In this document: in pieces, positions 26,230 to 34,682 of the stretch
Layout: each line of letters begins with the position of its first letter
Position numbering within the stretch: the first letter of the stretch is position 1
DNA from: Qipengyuania spongiae
GTDB taxonomy: Bacteria; Pseudomonadota; Alphaproteobacteria; Sphingomonadales; Sphingomonadaceae
Assembly (NCBI RefSeq): GCF_026168555.1
Contig: NZ_CP092471.1
Coordinates: 196,501-260,500 of the forward strand
Length of the DNA stretch: 64,000 nucleotides
Direction: 5' to 3'
Made by a program: the position numbers and the translations under genes
The notes under the pieces: generated by a model
What the model saw: only the letters and a program-made list of their open reading frames with translations
Told to the model about the DNA's origin: nothing
Database searches by the model: none

Positions 26230-27252
26230 ATGACCTGGCAGGAACAGTCTCTCCCCGCCGACCATCCGGCAGTCACCAGCGGCCGGATCGGCGTACTGCT
26301 GGTCAATCTCGGCACGCCCGAGGGGCCGGATGCGCGCTCGGTGAAACGCTATCTCGGGGAATTTCTCTCCGACCGCCGGGTGGTGGAAATCCCCGCCATC
26401 GCCTGGCAACCGATCCTGCGCGGCATCATTCTGAACACCCGCCCGAAAAAGAGCGCCGAGGCCTATCGCAAGGTCTGGCGCGCCGACGGTTCGCCGCTCG
26501 CCGCCATCACCCGCGCGCAGGCGGACAAGCTCCGCCCGATGCTAGGAGACGGCGTTCAGGTCCGGTGGGCGATGCGCTACGGCGAACCCGCCATCGGCGG
26601 CGAATTGCAGGCGTTGATGGATGCCGGCTGCGAGCGCATTTTGCTCGCCCCGCTCTATCCGCAATATTGCGCTGCCACCACGGCGACAGTTGTGGACAAG
26701 GCTGCGGACAAGCTGCGGGAAATGCGTTGGCAACCGAGCCTGCGGACGCTGCCGCCCTATCATGACGATCCTGTCTATATCGACGCGCTCGCCGCCGATC
26801 TCGGTGCCCAGCTCGATGCGCTCGATTTCGATCCGGAGGTTCTGCTGCTGAGCTTCCACGGAATGCCGCAGCGCACGCTGGAACTGGGCGACCCCTATCA
26901 TTGTCATTGCCGCAAGACCGCACGGCTGCTCGAAGCGCGTCTGGCGGATCGGGGCATGGAAATCCGCACCAGCTTCCAGTCCCGCTTCGGCCGGGCGAAA
27001 TGGCTCGAACCCGCGACTGATGCGACGATCGAGGAGCTGGCACGTTCCGGCACGAAGCGCCTCGCCATCGCCGCGCCGGGCTTTTCCGCCGATTGCCTCG
27101 AAACACTGGAAGAACTTGCCATTCAAGGCCGCGAGCAGTTCCAGGCGGCCGGGGGCGAACGCTTCGCCGCCCTCGCCTGCCTCAATGACGGACCGGCCGG
27201 AATGGCGATGCTGGACGCGATCGTGCGGCGCGAACTGTCGGGCTGGATTTAG
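26230..27252 (+). CDS. hemH: Ferrochelatase
   Basis: 340 residues: VLLVNLGTPEGPD at the start, catalytic His in LLSFHGMPQR, and the characteristic YHCHCRKTARLL region. It inserts ferrous iron into protoporphyrin IX, the last step of haem b synthesis. Good AAGGA site 7 bp before the ATG. Haem demand from the oxidase locus and the P450 just downstream may explain the neighbourhood. Confidence 0.95.
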   Translation: MTWQEQSLPADHPAVTSGRIGVLLVNLGTPEGPDARSVKRYLGEFLSDRRVVEIPAIAWQPILRGIILNTRPKKSAEAYRKVWRADGSPLAAITRAQADKLRPMLGDGVQVRWAMRYGEPAIGGELQALMDAGCERILLAPLYPQYCAATTATVVDKAADKLREMRWQPSLRTLPPYHDDPVYIDALAADLGAQLDALDFDPEVLLLSFHGMPQRTLELGDPYHCHCRKTARLLEARLADRGMEIRTSFQSRFGRAKWLEPATDATIEELARSGTKRLAIAAPGFSADCLETLEELAIQGREQFQAAGGERFAALACLNDGPAGMAMLDAIVRRELSGWI

Positions 27253-27263
27253 GAGACGAGCTT

Positions 27264-27281
27264 ACTTACACTGGCGTAAGT
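27264..27281. promoter_or_regulatory. Palindromic operator upstream of P450
   Basis: ACTTACACTGGCGTAAGT: perfect 6-bp arms ACTTAC and GTAAGT around a 6-bp spacer, centred 25 bp before the P450 start. Symmetry and size fit a TetR-family repressor site; TetR identity is inference and no TetR gene is in the window. Confidence 0.6.
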
Positions 27282-27296
27282 TGTCAGGAGCAACCT

Positions 27297-28703
27297 ATGG
27301 CCACGCTCGCCCCGCACCAAGCCGCCGAATTCCAGCCGTCCCACTGGGCCGAGCGCCTCCCGCCCGAGCGGCTGGATCATATTCCGGGGGAGAAAGGCTG
27401 GCCCGTGGTCGGCCACACTTTCAACCAGCTGAGAGACCCCCACGCTTTCGCGCGACGAATGTTCGAAACCTACGGCCCGGTCTACAAGGTGCGCACCATG
27501 GGCGCCTGGCACGTCGCGCTGATCGGGGCCGAGGCGAACGAGCTGATGCTGTTCGACCGAGCGAAGATTTTCTCCAGCGATCAGGGCTGGAGCCCGGTGC
27601 TGCACCGGCTGTTCCCGGGCGGGTTGATGCTGCTCGACTTCGATCATCATCGCGCCGACCGCCGCGCGCTCTCGATCGCTTTCAAGCCCGGCCCGATGCG
27701 CCACTACGCCGACAGCCTCAATCGCGGCATTTCGAAGAGGGTGCGAGAATGGGGCGGCACCGGCGGGCCGCGCGACATGCGCTTCTACCCCGCGATCAAG
27801 CAATTGACGCTCGACCTTGCCGCCGACAGCTTCATCGGCCTCCCCTTCGGACCGGAGGCAGACCGGATCAACACGGCCTTCGTCGACATGGTTCAGGCGT
27901 CGATCGCGCCGATCCGCAAGCCCCTGCCCTTCACAAAGATGAGGAAGGGCGTCGACGGGCGCGCCTTACTGGTCGACTATTTCACCCGCGAAACGCTCCG
28001 CCGCCGGGCGGAGGGAGCCAAGAACGATCAGCGCCAGGACATGTTCAGCCAGTTCGCCACCGCCGAGTTCGAGGATGGCAGCCTGATGGAGGTCGAGGCG
28101 GTGGTCGACCACATGAACTTCCTGATGATGGCGGCGCACGACACGATAACCTCGAGCGCCACCTCGCTCGTCTATCTGCTGGCCAAGAACCCGCGCTGGC
28201 AGGACCGGTTGCGCGAGGAACTGCGCGCGATCACCGGGGGCAGCGGCGATCTGTCATACGACGATCTCGCCCGCCCGGAACTTACCGAGATGGCGTTCAA
28301 GGAAGCGTTGCGGATGATCCCGCCCGTGCCGAGCATTCCGCGCCGGGCGCTGCGCAGCTTCGAATATGCGGGCTACACCGTTCCGGCGGGCGCGGCAGTG
28401 GGCATCAATCCGCACCTCGTCCATCACATGGAAGAACACTGGCCCGATCCCGAACGGTTCGATCCCGAGCGTTTCACCGCGGACAAGGTGAAGGCGCGGC
28501 ACAAATACGCCTGGGTCCCCTTCGGCGGAGGCGCGCATATGTGCCTCGGCCTCCACTTCGCCTACATGCAGATCAAGGTGCTGATGGCGCAGCTGCTGAC
28601 CCGCTACCGGATCGAGGTGGCGGAAGGATACGATCCCGACTGGCAGGCATGGCCAATCCCGCAGCCTAAGGACGGGCTGGCGATCACCCTCTGTCCGCTT
28701 TGA
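27297..28703 (+). CDS. Cytochrome P450
   Basis: 468 residues with all P450 landmarks: oxygen-activation motif AAHDTIT in helix I, EALR (ExxR), PERF, and the haem loop FGGGAHMCLG with Cys416 as iron ligand. No membrane anchor, so a soluble class I-type enzyme needing ferredoxin partners, which are not nearby. The overall motif pattern (PFGGGAHMCLG, YMQIKVL) is closer to the CYP51/CYP120 side of the family than to P450cam, but the substrate cannot be deduced. A CAGGAG site precedes the ATG, and the palindrome at 27264 implies repression. Confidence 0.93.
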   Translation: MATLAPHQAAEFQPSHWAERLPPERLDHIPGEKGWPVVGHTFNQLRDPHAFARRMFETYGPVYKVRTMGAWHVALIGAEANELMLFDRAKIFSSDQGWSPVLHRLFPGGLMLLDFDHHRADRRALSIAFKPGPMRHYADSLNRGISKRVREWGGTGGPRDMRFYPAIKQLTLDLAADSFIGLPFGPEADRINTAFVDMVQASIAPIRKPLPFTKMRKGVDGRALLVDYFTRETLRRRAEGAKNDQRQDMFSQFATAEFEDGSLMEVEAVVDHMNFLMMAAHDTITSSATSLVYLLAKNPRWQDRLREELRAITGGSGDLSYDDLARPELTEMAFKEALRMIPPVPSIPRRALRSFEYAGYTVPAGAAVGINPHLVHHMEEHWPDPERFDPERFTADKVKARHKYAWVPFGGGAHMCLGLHFAYMQIKVLMAQLLTRYRIEVAEGYDPDWQAWPIPQPKDGLAITLCPL

Positions 28704-28718
28704 TCGCAGATCGGCAGT

Positions 28719-28877
28719 TCAGCTGAAATCGATGGCAATGCCGTCTTTCACCCAGTCGCCGTAACGGGTCGGGCTCAATTCCTCCTCGTTCGGGCAGGGC
28801 TTGGGCGCAGGCGGAGGATCGTTGCTCCAATGGGCCGGCTTCTCAAAGGTTTCGGGTCGTTTCGTCACGCGTTCCAT
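28719..28877 (-). CDS. DUF1674 / SDHAF4-family small protein
   Basis: A 52-residue gene on the opposite strand between the P450 and rsmB genes. The C-terminus LSPTRYGDWVKDGIAIDFS is the DUF1674 signature (PTRYGDWE-K-G---DF). The mitochondrial member SDHAF4 binds flavinylated SdhA and helps assemble succinate dehydrogenase; bacterial members are presumed to do the same. The N-terminal half is Pro-rich and disordered. The stop lies 16 bp from the convergent P450 stop. Confidence 0.8.
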   Translation of the reverse strand: MERVTKRPETFEKPAHWSNDPPPAPKPCPNEEELSPTRYGDWVKDGIAIDFS

Positions 28878-28931
28878 TCCGGTAAAATGCGCGGACTGGC
28901 GCCTGGTTTCAATGACGGGTAGGGGCTTTCG

Positions 28932-30179
28932 ATGCCCACCCCTTCAGGATTTCACGCGCGCCGCGCCGCCCTGCGGATGCTCGACGCCGTACTCAGGCGG
29001 GGCGAAACGCTCGATCAGGCGATTGGTAGCGCGACGCAGGATCTGCGCAAACCCGAGGACCGTGCTCTGGCCCGCGCGATCGCGAACGAAACGTTGCGCT
29101 GGCTGGTCGATTTCGATGCGCTGATCGATTCCGCCACCGCCAAGCCCCTGCCCGATGATGCGAAGCCGCGCATGGTGCTGCGGCTTATGCTGGCGCAGTG
29201 GCTGCGGCTCGACACGCCGCCCCATGCGGTCGTCGCGACCGGTCTGCCGCTGCTCGCGGGTGGCCCGCGAAGGTTGGCGCACGGCGTCTTCGCCACGTTG
29301 ACCAGGCGCGAGGCTCGCCTGCCCGAGCAGCCGAGCCTGCCGGCAGAGGTCGCCGCGCGCTGGCACAACAGGGCGCCAGCGATCGCCGCGGGCCTTGCCG
29401 AACCGCCGCCGCTCGACCTGACCCTGCGCGACCCCGCGCAGACCGCGCATTGGGCGAACCGGCTGGGCGGCGAAAGCCTGCTGCCGGGGCATCTGCGCCT
29501 GGCACGCGGATCGGCGATCGAGGGGCTGGAAGGCTTCGCCGAAGGGGCATGGTGGGTCCAGGATCTCGCTGCCTCGCTGCCTGCGCGCCTGCTCGGCAGC
29601 GGCGAGGGACGCCATGTTCTGGACCTGTGCGCCGCGCCCGGTGGCAAGACGATGCAGCTGTCCGCGGCGGGGTGGAAGGTCACCGCGCTCGACATGTCGA
29701 AGCGGCGGCTCGATCTTCTCAAGGCCAATCTCAAGCGCACCGGCCTCAATGCAAGCACCGTCCGCGCCGACGCGCTGAAATGGGAGCCGCGCCACGCCTT
29801 CGACGCCATCCTCATTGACGCGCCCTGCACCGCTACGGGAACGGCGCGGCGACATCCCGACGTGCTGCATCGCATTCATGCGCGGCAGATCGCGGAAATG
29901 GCCGAATTGCAGACGACCTTGCTGGAACGCGCGAAGGGCTGGCTGAAGCCCGGCGGCACGCTGGTCTACGCGGTCTGCTCGCTGGAGCGCGAGGAAGGCG
30001 AAGAGCGCGCGTCTGCCATGGACCTGCCGCTCGCTCCGATCCTCGAGGTGGAGCTGCCCGAAGGACTCGCTCCAACGGCGGACGGCTGGTTGCGGACCGA
30101 TCCGGGAATGCTCCCCGAACAGGGCGGCCTGGACGGCTTCTTCGTCGCGCGCTGGCGCGAAGCTCCCAAAGACGCGTGA
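28932..30179 (+). CDS. rsmB: 16S rRNA (cytosine-5)-methyltransferase, RsmB/Sun family
   Basis: 415 residues: N-terminal NusB-like helical domain (ARRAALRMLDAVLRRGETLDQA), then a SAM-binding core with LDLCAAPGGKTMQL, DAPCTATGTARRHPD (catalytic-release Cys) and YAVCSLEREEGE (nucleophile Cys). This is the RsmB pattern, which modifies C967 of 16S rRNA in E. coli. It is divergent from the SDHAF4-like gene, 54 bp apart. Confidence 0.9.
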   Translation: MPTPSGFHARRAALRMLDAVLRRGETLDQAIGSATQDLRKPEDRALARAIANETLRWLVDFDALIDSATAKPLPDDAKPRMVLRLMLAQWLRLDTPPHAVVATGLPLLAGGPRRLAHGVFATLTRREARLPEQPSLPAEVAARWHNRAPAIAAGLAEPPPLDLTLRDPAQTAHWANRLGGESLLPGHLRLARGSAIEGLEGFAEGAWWVQDLAASLPARLLGSGEGRHVLDLCAAPGGKTMQLSAAGWKVTALDMSKRRLDLLKANLKRTGLNASTVRADALKWEPRHAFDAILIDAPCTATGTARRHPDVLHRIHARQIAEMAELQTTLLERAKGWLKPGGTLVYAVCSLEREEGEERASAMDLPLAPILEVELPEGLAPTADGWLRTDPGMLPEQGGLDGFFVARWREAPKDA

Positions 30180-30227
30180 CTCATCTCGTGGCGGCAGTGC
30201 CAGACGCACCGCCGCCGCGGAGGAAAA

Positions 30228-30767
30228 TCAGGCCTCGGGTTTGAGGTGCTTCTGGTAGCTCTTGCGCAGCTTCATCAGCTTGGGCGGGATCGTCGCCTGG
30301 CAATAGGGATTGCGCTGGCCTTCGCCCTCCCAGTATTCCTGATGGTAATCCTCGGCCGGATACCAGGTGCCGCTTTCGATCGTGGTTACGGCCTCCTCGC
30401 CCGCATGATCGGCGTTCCAGCGCCCAATCGCGGCCTTCGCCTCGTCTTCCTGCCCCTCTAGCGGGAAGATCGCGCTGCGATATTGCGTGCCGACATCGTT
30501 GCCCTGCCGGTTGAGCTGGGTCGGATCGTGCGTGCCCATGAACACGTCGAGCAGGTCGGCGAGCGCGATTTCCTGCGGGTCGAACTCGACCTTCACCGCT
30601 TCGGCATGGCCGGTCGTGCCGCTGCACACCTGCTTGTAGGTCGGGTCGGGCGCATCGCCGCCGATATAGCCGCTCTCGACGCTCTTCACGCCCACGACAT
30701 CGTTCATCACCGCTTCGGTGCACCAGAAGCATCCGCCCGCCATGATCGCGGTCTGGGTATCTGCCAT
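30228..30767 (-). CDS. msrA: Peptide-methionine (S)-S-oxide reductase MsrA
   Basis: 179 residues with the catalytic GGCFWCTEA near the N-terminus, [21 protein letters not shown] and a C-terminal Cys (NPYCQATI) that may resolve the disulfide. AGGAGA precedes the ATG. It repairs the S epimer of methionine sulfoxide, complementing msrB at 16.4 kb. Convergent with rsmB. Confidence 0.95.
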   Translation of the reverse strand: MADTQTAIMAGGCFWCTEAVMNDVVGVKSVESGYIGGDAPDPTYKQVCSGTTGHAEAVKVEFDPQEIALADLLDVFMGTHDPTQLNRQGNDVGTQYRSAIFPLEGQEDEAKAAIGRWNADHAGEEAVTTIESGTWYPAEDYHQEYWEGEGQRNPYCQATIPPKLMKLRKSYQKHLKPEA

Positions 30768-30873
30768 TCTCGTATCTCCTTTTCGCGGGGGCGAGATAGG
30801 TACGGGTGTCCTTCTTGTCATCCATCGGCGAGCGATGCAGAACGCGAAGGCTGACGTTTTCGAGGAGCTTTCC

Positions 30874-31773
30874 ATGCGTTTCCACCCAACTTTCTTCGCC
30901 GGCATCGCCATCGCGCTTGCTGCCCCTGCCATCGCGCAAGACCATTCCGGCAGCGAACAGGGCGAACATCATCGCGAAAGCGCGGATCATGTGGCGGATC
31001 AAGACGCGTTCATGCGCGAACATGGCGAGCAGCTCTCGGCGGCACTCAACCACCCCTCCCGCGCCGAGGATCGCGCCCGTGATCAGTTCCGCCATCCGCA
31101 GGAGACGCTCGCCTTCTTCCATGTCGGCCCGCACATGAAGGTCGGCGAATACGCTCCGGGCGGCGGCTGGTACACGCGCGTGCTCGGCCATTATCTGGGC
31201 GGTGAAGGCGAACTGGTGGGTCTGTATTACGACCCCACCAGCGGTCCCTTCAACGAGCAGACTCAGGCGAACATTCGCAAGGGCGCCGCAGGTTTCGCCG
31301 CCGAAGCCGCCGACTTCACCGGACTTCCGGCCGACAATTTCTCCGGCTTCACGCTTGAAAGCCCGCCGGAAGATCAGCTCGGCACCTTCGATCGGATTCT
31401 TGTCGTCCGGATGATGCACAACCTGATGCGCTGGAACATCGCCGACAGCGAATTGAAGACAATGCGCACGCTGCTGAAACCGGGCGGAATGCTCGGCATT
31501 GTCCAGCACCGCGCCCCCGCCGATGCATCGGCCGAATATGCCGATGGCTCGAAGGGCTATCTGCGACAGGACGATGCGGTCGGCTTCGTCGAGGCGCTCG
31601 GCTTCGAACTGGTGGGCGCGAGCGAGGTCAACGCCAATCCCCGCGACCCGGCGAACTGGGAAGGCGGCGTGTGGATGATGCCGCCCTCGCTCGGCGGCGA
31701 CGATGCGATGGATGCGCGGACCCGCGATCTCGGTGAATCCGACCGCATGACGCTGCTGTTCCGCAAACGCTGA
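30874..31773 (+). CDS. Exported SAM-dependent methyltransferase-like protein
   Basis: 299 residues: Sec signal ([17 protein letters not shown]), a His/Glu-rich linker, then a methyltransferase fold with a loose motif I ([18 protein letters not shown]), the acidic-tipped LVGLYYDP strand and [11 protein letters not shown]. This matches the 'predicted methyltransferase' family found secreted in Proteobacteria. SAM is not normally periplasmic, so the activity outside the cytoplasm is puzzling and the name is by fold. GAGGAG site before the ATG at 30874. Confidence 0.75.
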   Translation: MRFHPTFFAGIAIALAAPAIAQDHSGSEQGEHHRESADHVADQDAFMREHGEQLSAALNHPSRAEDRARDQFRHPQETLAFFHVGPHMKVGEYAPGGGWYTRVLGHYLGGEGELVGLYYDPTSGPFNEQTQANIRKGAAGFAAEAADFTGLPADNFSGFTLESPPEDQLGTFDRILVVRMMHNLMRWNIADSELKTMRTLLKPGGMLGIVQHRAPADASAEYADGSKGYLRQDDAVGFVEALGFELVGASEVNANPRDPANWEGGVWMMPPSLGGDDAMDARTRDLGESDRMTLLFRKR

Positions 31774-31824
31774 AGGCTTGGAGCCGGTGGACTTCGCGCT
31801 GCCGGCTTCATACATGCTCCGACG

Positions 31825-32700
31825 ATGAAGGAACTCACCCTCGCCGTCCTGCAATTGCCGCTCGCCCGCGAAGAGGAGGCGGCGAACATCGGCGCCGTGG
31901 CCGAGCTCGTTGCCGAGGCGGCGGGTCGCGGCGCGCAGCTCGTGCTTCCGCCCGAACTCTTCGCCGGCGAATATTTCTGCCGCGTCGAGGACGAGGCGCT
32001 GTTCGCCCGCGCCCGGCCGACGGCCGAGCATCCCTCCGTCCTCGCCATGCAGGAACTGGCGGCGAAGCACGCCGTCGCCATCCCGACCAGCTTCTTCGAG
32101 CGTGACGGGCATCACTATTACAACACGCTCGCCATGATCGGCCCGGACGGCGGTCTTATGGGCACCTATCGCAAAAGCCACATCCCCGACGGGCCGGGCT
32201 ACGAGGAAAAATACTATTTCCGCCCCGGGAACGATGGCTTCAAGGTATGGGACGTGCCCTGCACCGGCGGCACGGCACGGGTCGGCGTCGGCATCTGCTG
32301 GGACCAGTGGTATCCCGAATGCGCGCGGGTCATGGCGTTGAAGGGCGCCGAGGTCCTGCTCTACCCCACCGCGATCGGGTCGGAGCCCTATGATGCCGAT
32401 CTCGACACCAGCCGTATGTGGCGCCGCGCGATGATCGGACATGCCGTCTCGAACTGCATGCCCGTCGCCGCCGCCAACCGCATCGGCCACGAAGGAACGC
32501 AGGACGCGGGCAACAGCTTTTACGGCCACAGCTTCATCAGCGACGAATGGGGCGATCTGGTGGCCGAGGCGAGGGCGAGCGACGAGGGGGTGCTGATCGC
32601 CACGCTCGACCTGGAACGCGCCGCCAGGCACCGGGCGGGCATGGGCTTCTTCCGCGACCGCCGGCCGCAGCTCTACACCCGCATCTGCGAGGATATCTGA
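31825..32700 (+). CDS. aguB: N-carbamoylputrescine amidase
   Basis: 291 residues of the nitrilase superfamily. Glu in LPPELFAGEYF, Lys in GTYRKSHIPD and Cys in VGICWDQWYPE form the catalytic triad, and the surrounding sequence is that of AguB. It converts N-carbamoylputrescine to putrescine, CO2 and ammonia. The partner agmatine deiminase (aguA) is not in the window. Its stop overlaps the apparent CTG start of folK. Confidence 0.9.
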   Translation: MKELTLAVLQLPLAREEEAANIGAVAELVAEAAGRGAQLVLPPELFAGEYFCRVEDEALFARARPTAEHPSVLAMQELAAKHAVAIPTSFFERDGHHYYNTLAMIGPDGGLMGTYRKSHIPDGPGYEEKYYFRPGNDGFKVWDVPCTGGTARVGVGICWDQWYPECARVMALKGAEVLLYPTAIGSEPYDADLDTSRMWRRAMIGHAVSNCMPVAAANRIGHEGTQDAGNSFYGHSFISDEWGDLVAEARASDEGVLIATLDLERAARHRAGMGFFRDRRPQLYTRICEDI

Positions 32701-33227
32701 CCGGCTCGGCGCGGGATCACCGCTATCTCGTGGCGCTGGGGTCGAACATGCGACTGCCCGGCGTGGGCGGCCCCCGGCATGTCCTCGACGAAGCGATCCA
32801 GCGTATCGAGGACAGCGGGGCCAGGGTCGAGAAACGCTCCCGGACCATCTCGTCGCGCCCGATCGGTCCTTCCAGCCGGACCTACGCCAACAGCGCGGCG
32901 CAGATTGCCTCCCCTCTCGATCCCCCCGGGTTCCTTGCCATGCTTCAGGGAATCGAGCGCGATCTCGGCCGAACCCGCCGGGGCGCCGCGTGGCGCGCGC
33001 GAACGATCGACCTCGACATTGTGCTCTGGAACGGTGGCATATGGCGCAGCGACCGCCTCGCAATCCCTCACCCCCGCTTTCGAGAGCGCCGCTTCGTGCT
33101 CGGTCCGCTCGCCGAAATCGCCCCCTGCTGGCGCGACCCGGAAAGCCATCTCGCCGCACGCTATCTCTTTGCCCGCTTGACCCGCCCCAACCCGCTGCCT
33201 AGGTGCGCCCCGTGGTCGGGCCCTTAG
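32697..33227 (+). CDS. folK: HPPK: 6-hydroxymethyl-7,8-dihydropterin pyrophosphokinase
   Basis: 176 residues with YLVALGSNM at the N-terminus, SRPIGPSSRTYANSAAQI, and RARTIDLDIVLWNG with PHPRFRERRFVLGPLAEIAP, the HPPK signatures. It pyrophosphorylates hydroxymethyl-dihydropterin in folate synthesis. No ATG, GTG or TTG lies in the right place: a CTG at 32697 overlaps the aguB stop (CTGA) in the way neighbouring operons use ATGA; a GTG at 32730 would cut into the first strand. The stop codon lies 10 bp inside the tRNA-Lys gene. Confidence 0.8.
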   Translation: MTGSARDHRYLVALGSNMRLPGVGGPRHVLDEAIQRIEDSGARVEKRSRTISSRPIGPSSRTYANSAAQIASPLDPPGFLAMLQGIERDLGRTRRGAAWRARTIDLDIVLWNGGIWRSDRLAIPHPRFRERRFVLGPLAEIAPCWRDPESHLAARYLFARLTRPNPLPRCAPWSGP

Positions 33228-33293
33228 CTCAGTCGGTAGAGCAACTGACTTTTAATCAGTAGGTCGCTGGTTCGAACCCAGCAGGGCTCACCA
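33218..33293 (+). tRNA. tRNA-Lys (anticodon TTT)
   Basis: Cloverleaf with acceptor GGGCCCT/AGGGCTC (one G-U pair), D arm GCTCAGTCGGTAGAGC, anticodon stem ACTGA/TCAGT around CTTTTAA (anticodon TTT), T arm CGCTGG/CCAGC with TTCGAAC loop and encoded CCA. The first 10 nt overlap the end of folK. Confidence 0.96.
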
Positions 33294-33299
33294 CCTCCC

Positions 33300-34682
33300 T
33301 TACGATCGCCGCTCCGCCTCGTATCCGGGCGAGCCTACGGCCGCGTTGAACGCGACGTAGGAATCGGCCAGCGCCGCCTCGCTGTCGATCAGCGACTGGC
33401 GGCTGGCGATCAGCTGGCGCTGCGCGTCGAGGACGTCGAACAGCGAGGCGAGGCCTTCGCGGTAGAGCGCGTTCGATTGCTCGAGCGCGGTTTCGCTCTG
33501 TTCGATCGCCTCGCGCAGATCCTCGTTGCGCTGCTGATAGGCGTCGATCGCCACCAGTGCGTTCTCCACCTCGCCTAGAGCGTCGAGGAAGGTCGCGCGA
33601 TATTCGGCGATCCGCGCCTGCCCCTCGGCCCGCGCCGCAGCGACTTCCGCGCGGCGGCGCCCCCCGTCGAAGATTGGCAGGTCGAGCGCCGCCCCGATGC
33701 CGAGCAGGAAATTGCCGAACAACCCGCCGATGGTCCCGTCGCCGATGCCGATGCTGCCGGGAATGGTCAGCGAGGGGCGAAGGTCGGCCTGCTCGATCCC
33801 GATCGCTGCCGCGGCCTGGGCGAGCCGGGCTTCGGCGGCAAGGATGTCGGTCCTTCGGCGCAGGAGATCGGCCGGAACGCCCGCTTCCGGACTGCGACCG
33901 TAGCGCGGAATGGTTGTTTCCCCCGGCACGGGCGACGGCGCGAAAGTGCCCGGTGGTTCCGCGAGCAACACGGCCAGCGCATTCGCCGCATTGGCCCGCG
34001 CGATTGCGATAAGGCCGCGACGCGCACGCGTCTGGGCAAGGTCGGCCGCGGCACGTCGCACGTCGAGATTGGCCGCGAGCCCGGCCTCGAAACGCAGGGT
34101 CACGATCCGCAGGGTCTGCTCCTGGAGATCGGTCGACTGTTCGAGCAGGTCGAGTTGCGCGCCCGTCCGGCGATATTCGATATACTGGCTGGCGAGAGCG
34201 GCGGCGACGAGCCGGCGCTGATCGGCGAGGATGTAGTCCGCCTCGGCATAATCGGCCGCGGCCGCGCGGATTTCCGCCGCCAGCCTGCCGTTGATGTCGG
34301 GGTTGAAGAGACCGAACAGACCCACCGCGCCGCGCACACGGTTGTCGCTGCCCAGGTCGAGCCCGGCATCGCCCGTCCCATCGAGCGAAGGGACCGTGTC
34401 GGAACGTTCGGCCGCCAGCAGCGCCGCAGCGCTTTCCAGCCGGTCCGCTGCCGCGTCGATGTCGAGATTGACGGCCAGTCCGCGCTCGACGATCGCGTCG
34501 AGTTCGGCATCGTCGAAGCTGGCCCACCATTCCTGCTCGAGGCCGGAGGGCGGCAGGTCGGTGGCATAGGCCGGCGGCGGAGCCACTACCGCGAGAAGCT
34601 CGGGCTCCGGCCCCGCGGCGCAGGCCGCCAGCGCCAGCGCGCTCGCGAGAACAGCCGCCCTTCCGCGCAACATCGCCGTCAT
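33300..34682 (-). CDS. RND efflux outer-membrane lipoprotein (NodT/OprM family)
   Basis: 460 residues with a lipoprotein signal (LASALALAAC) and the duplicated long-helix OEP domains (ADRLESAAALLAAERSDTV, RRTDILAAEARLAQA, LFDVLDAQRQL). It forms the outer-membrane channel of the tripartite pump encoded by the two genes upstream. The start overlaps the RND gene stop (ATGA). The stop is 6 bp from tRNA-Lys on the other strand. Confidence 0.93.
   Translation of the reverse strand: MTAMLRGRAAVLASALALAACAAGPEPELLAVVAPPPAYATDLPPSGLEQEWWASFDDAELDAIVERGLAVNLDIDAAADRLESAAALLAAERSDTVPSLDGTGDAGLDLGSDNRVRGAVGLFGLFNPDINGRLAAEIRAAAADYAEADYILADQRRLVAAALASQYIEYRRTGAQLDLLEQSTDLQEQTLRIVTLRFEAGLAANLDVRRAAADLAQTRARRGLIAIARANAANALAVLLAEPPGTFAPSPVPGETTIPRYGRSPEAGVPADLLRRRTDILAAEARLAQAAAAIGIEQADLRPSLTIPGSIGIGDGTIGGLFGNFLLGIGAALDLPIFDGGRRRAEVAAARAEGQARIAEYRATFLDALGEVENALVAIDAYQQRNEDLREAIEQSETALEQSNALYREGLASLFDVLDAQRQLIASRQSLIDSEAALADSYVAFNAAVGSPGYEAERRS

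Noticed and set aside
30181..33159. A 992-codon minus-strand frame over msrA, the methyltransferase, aguB and folK
   Set aside because: It runs across four recognised genes, three of them on the other strand, and the msrA family evidence is in a different frame. Only a composition artefact.
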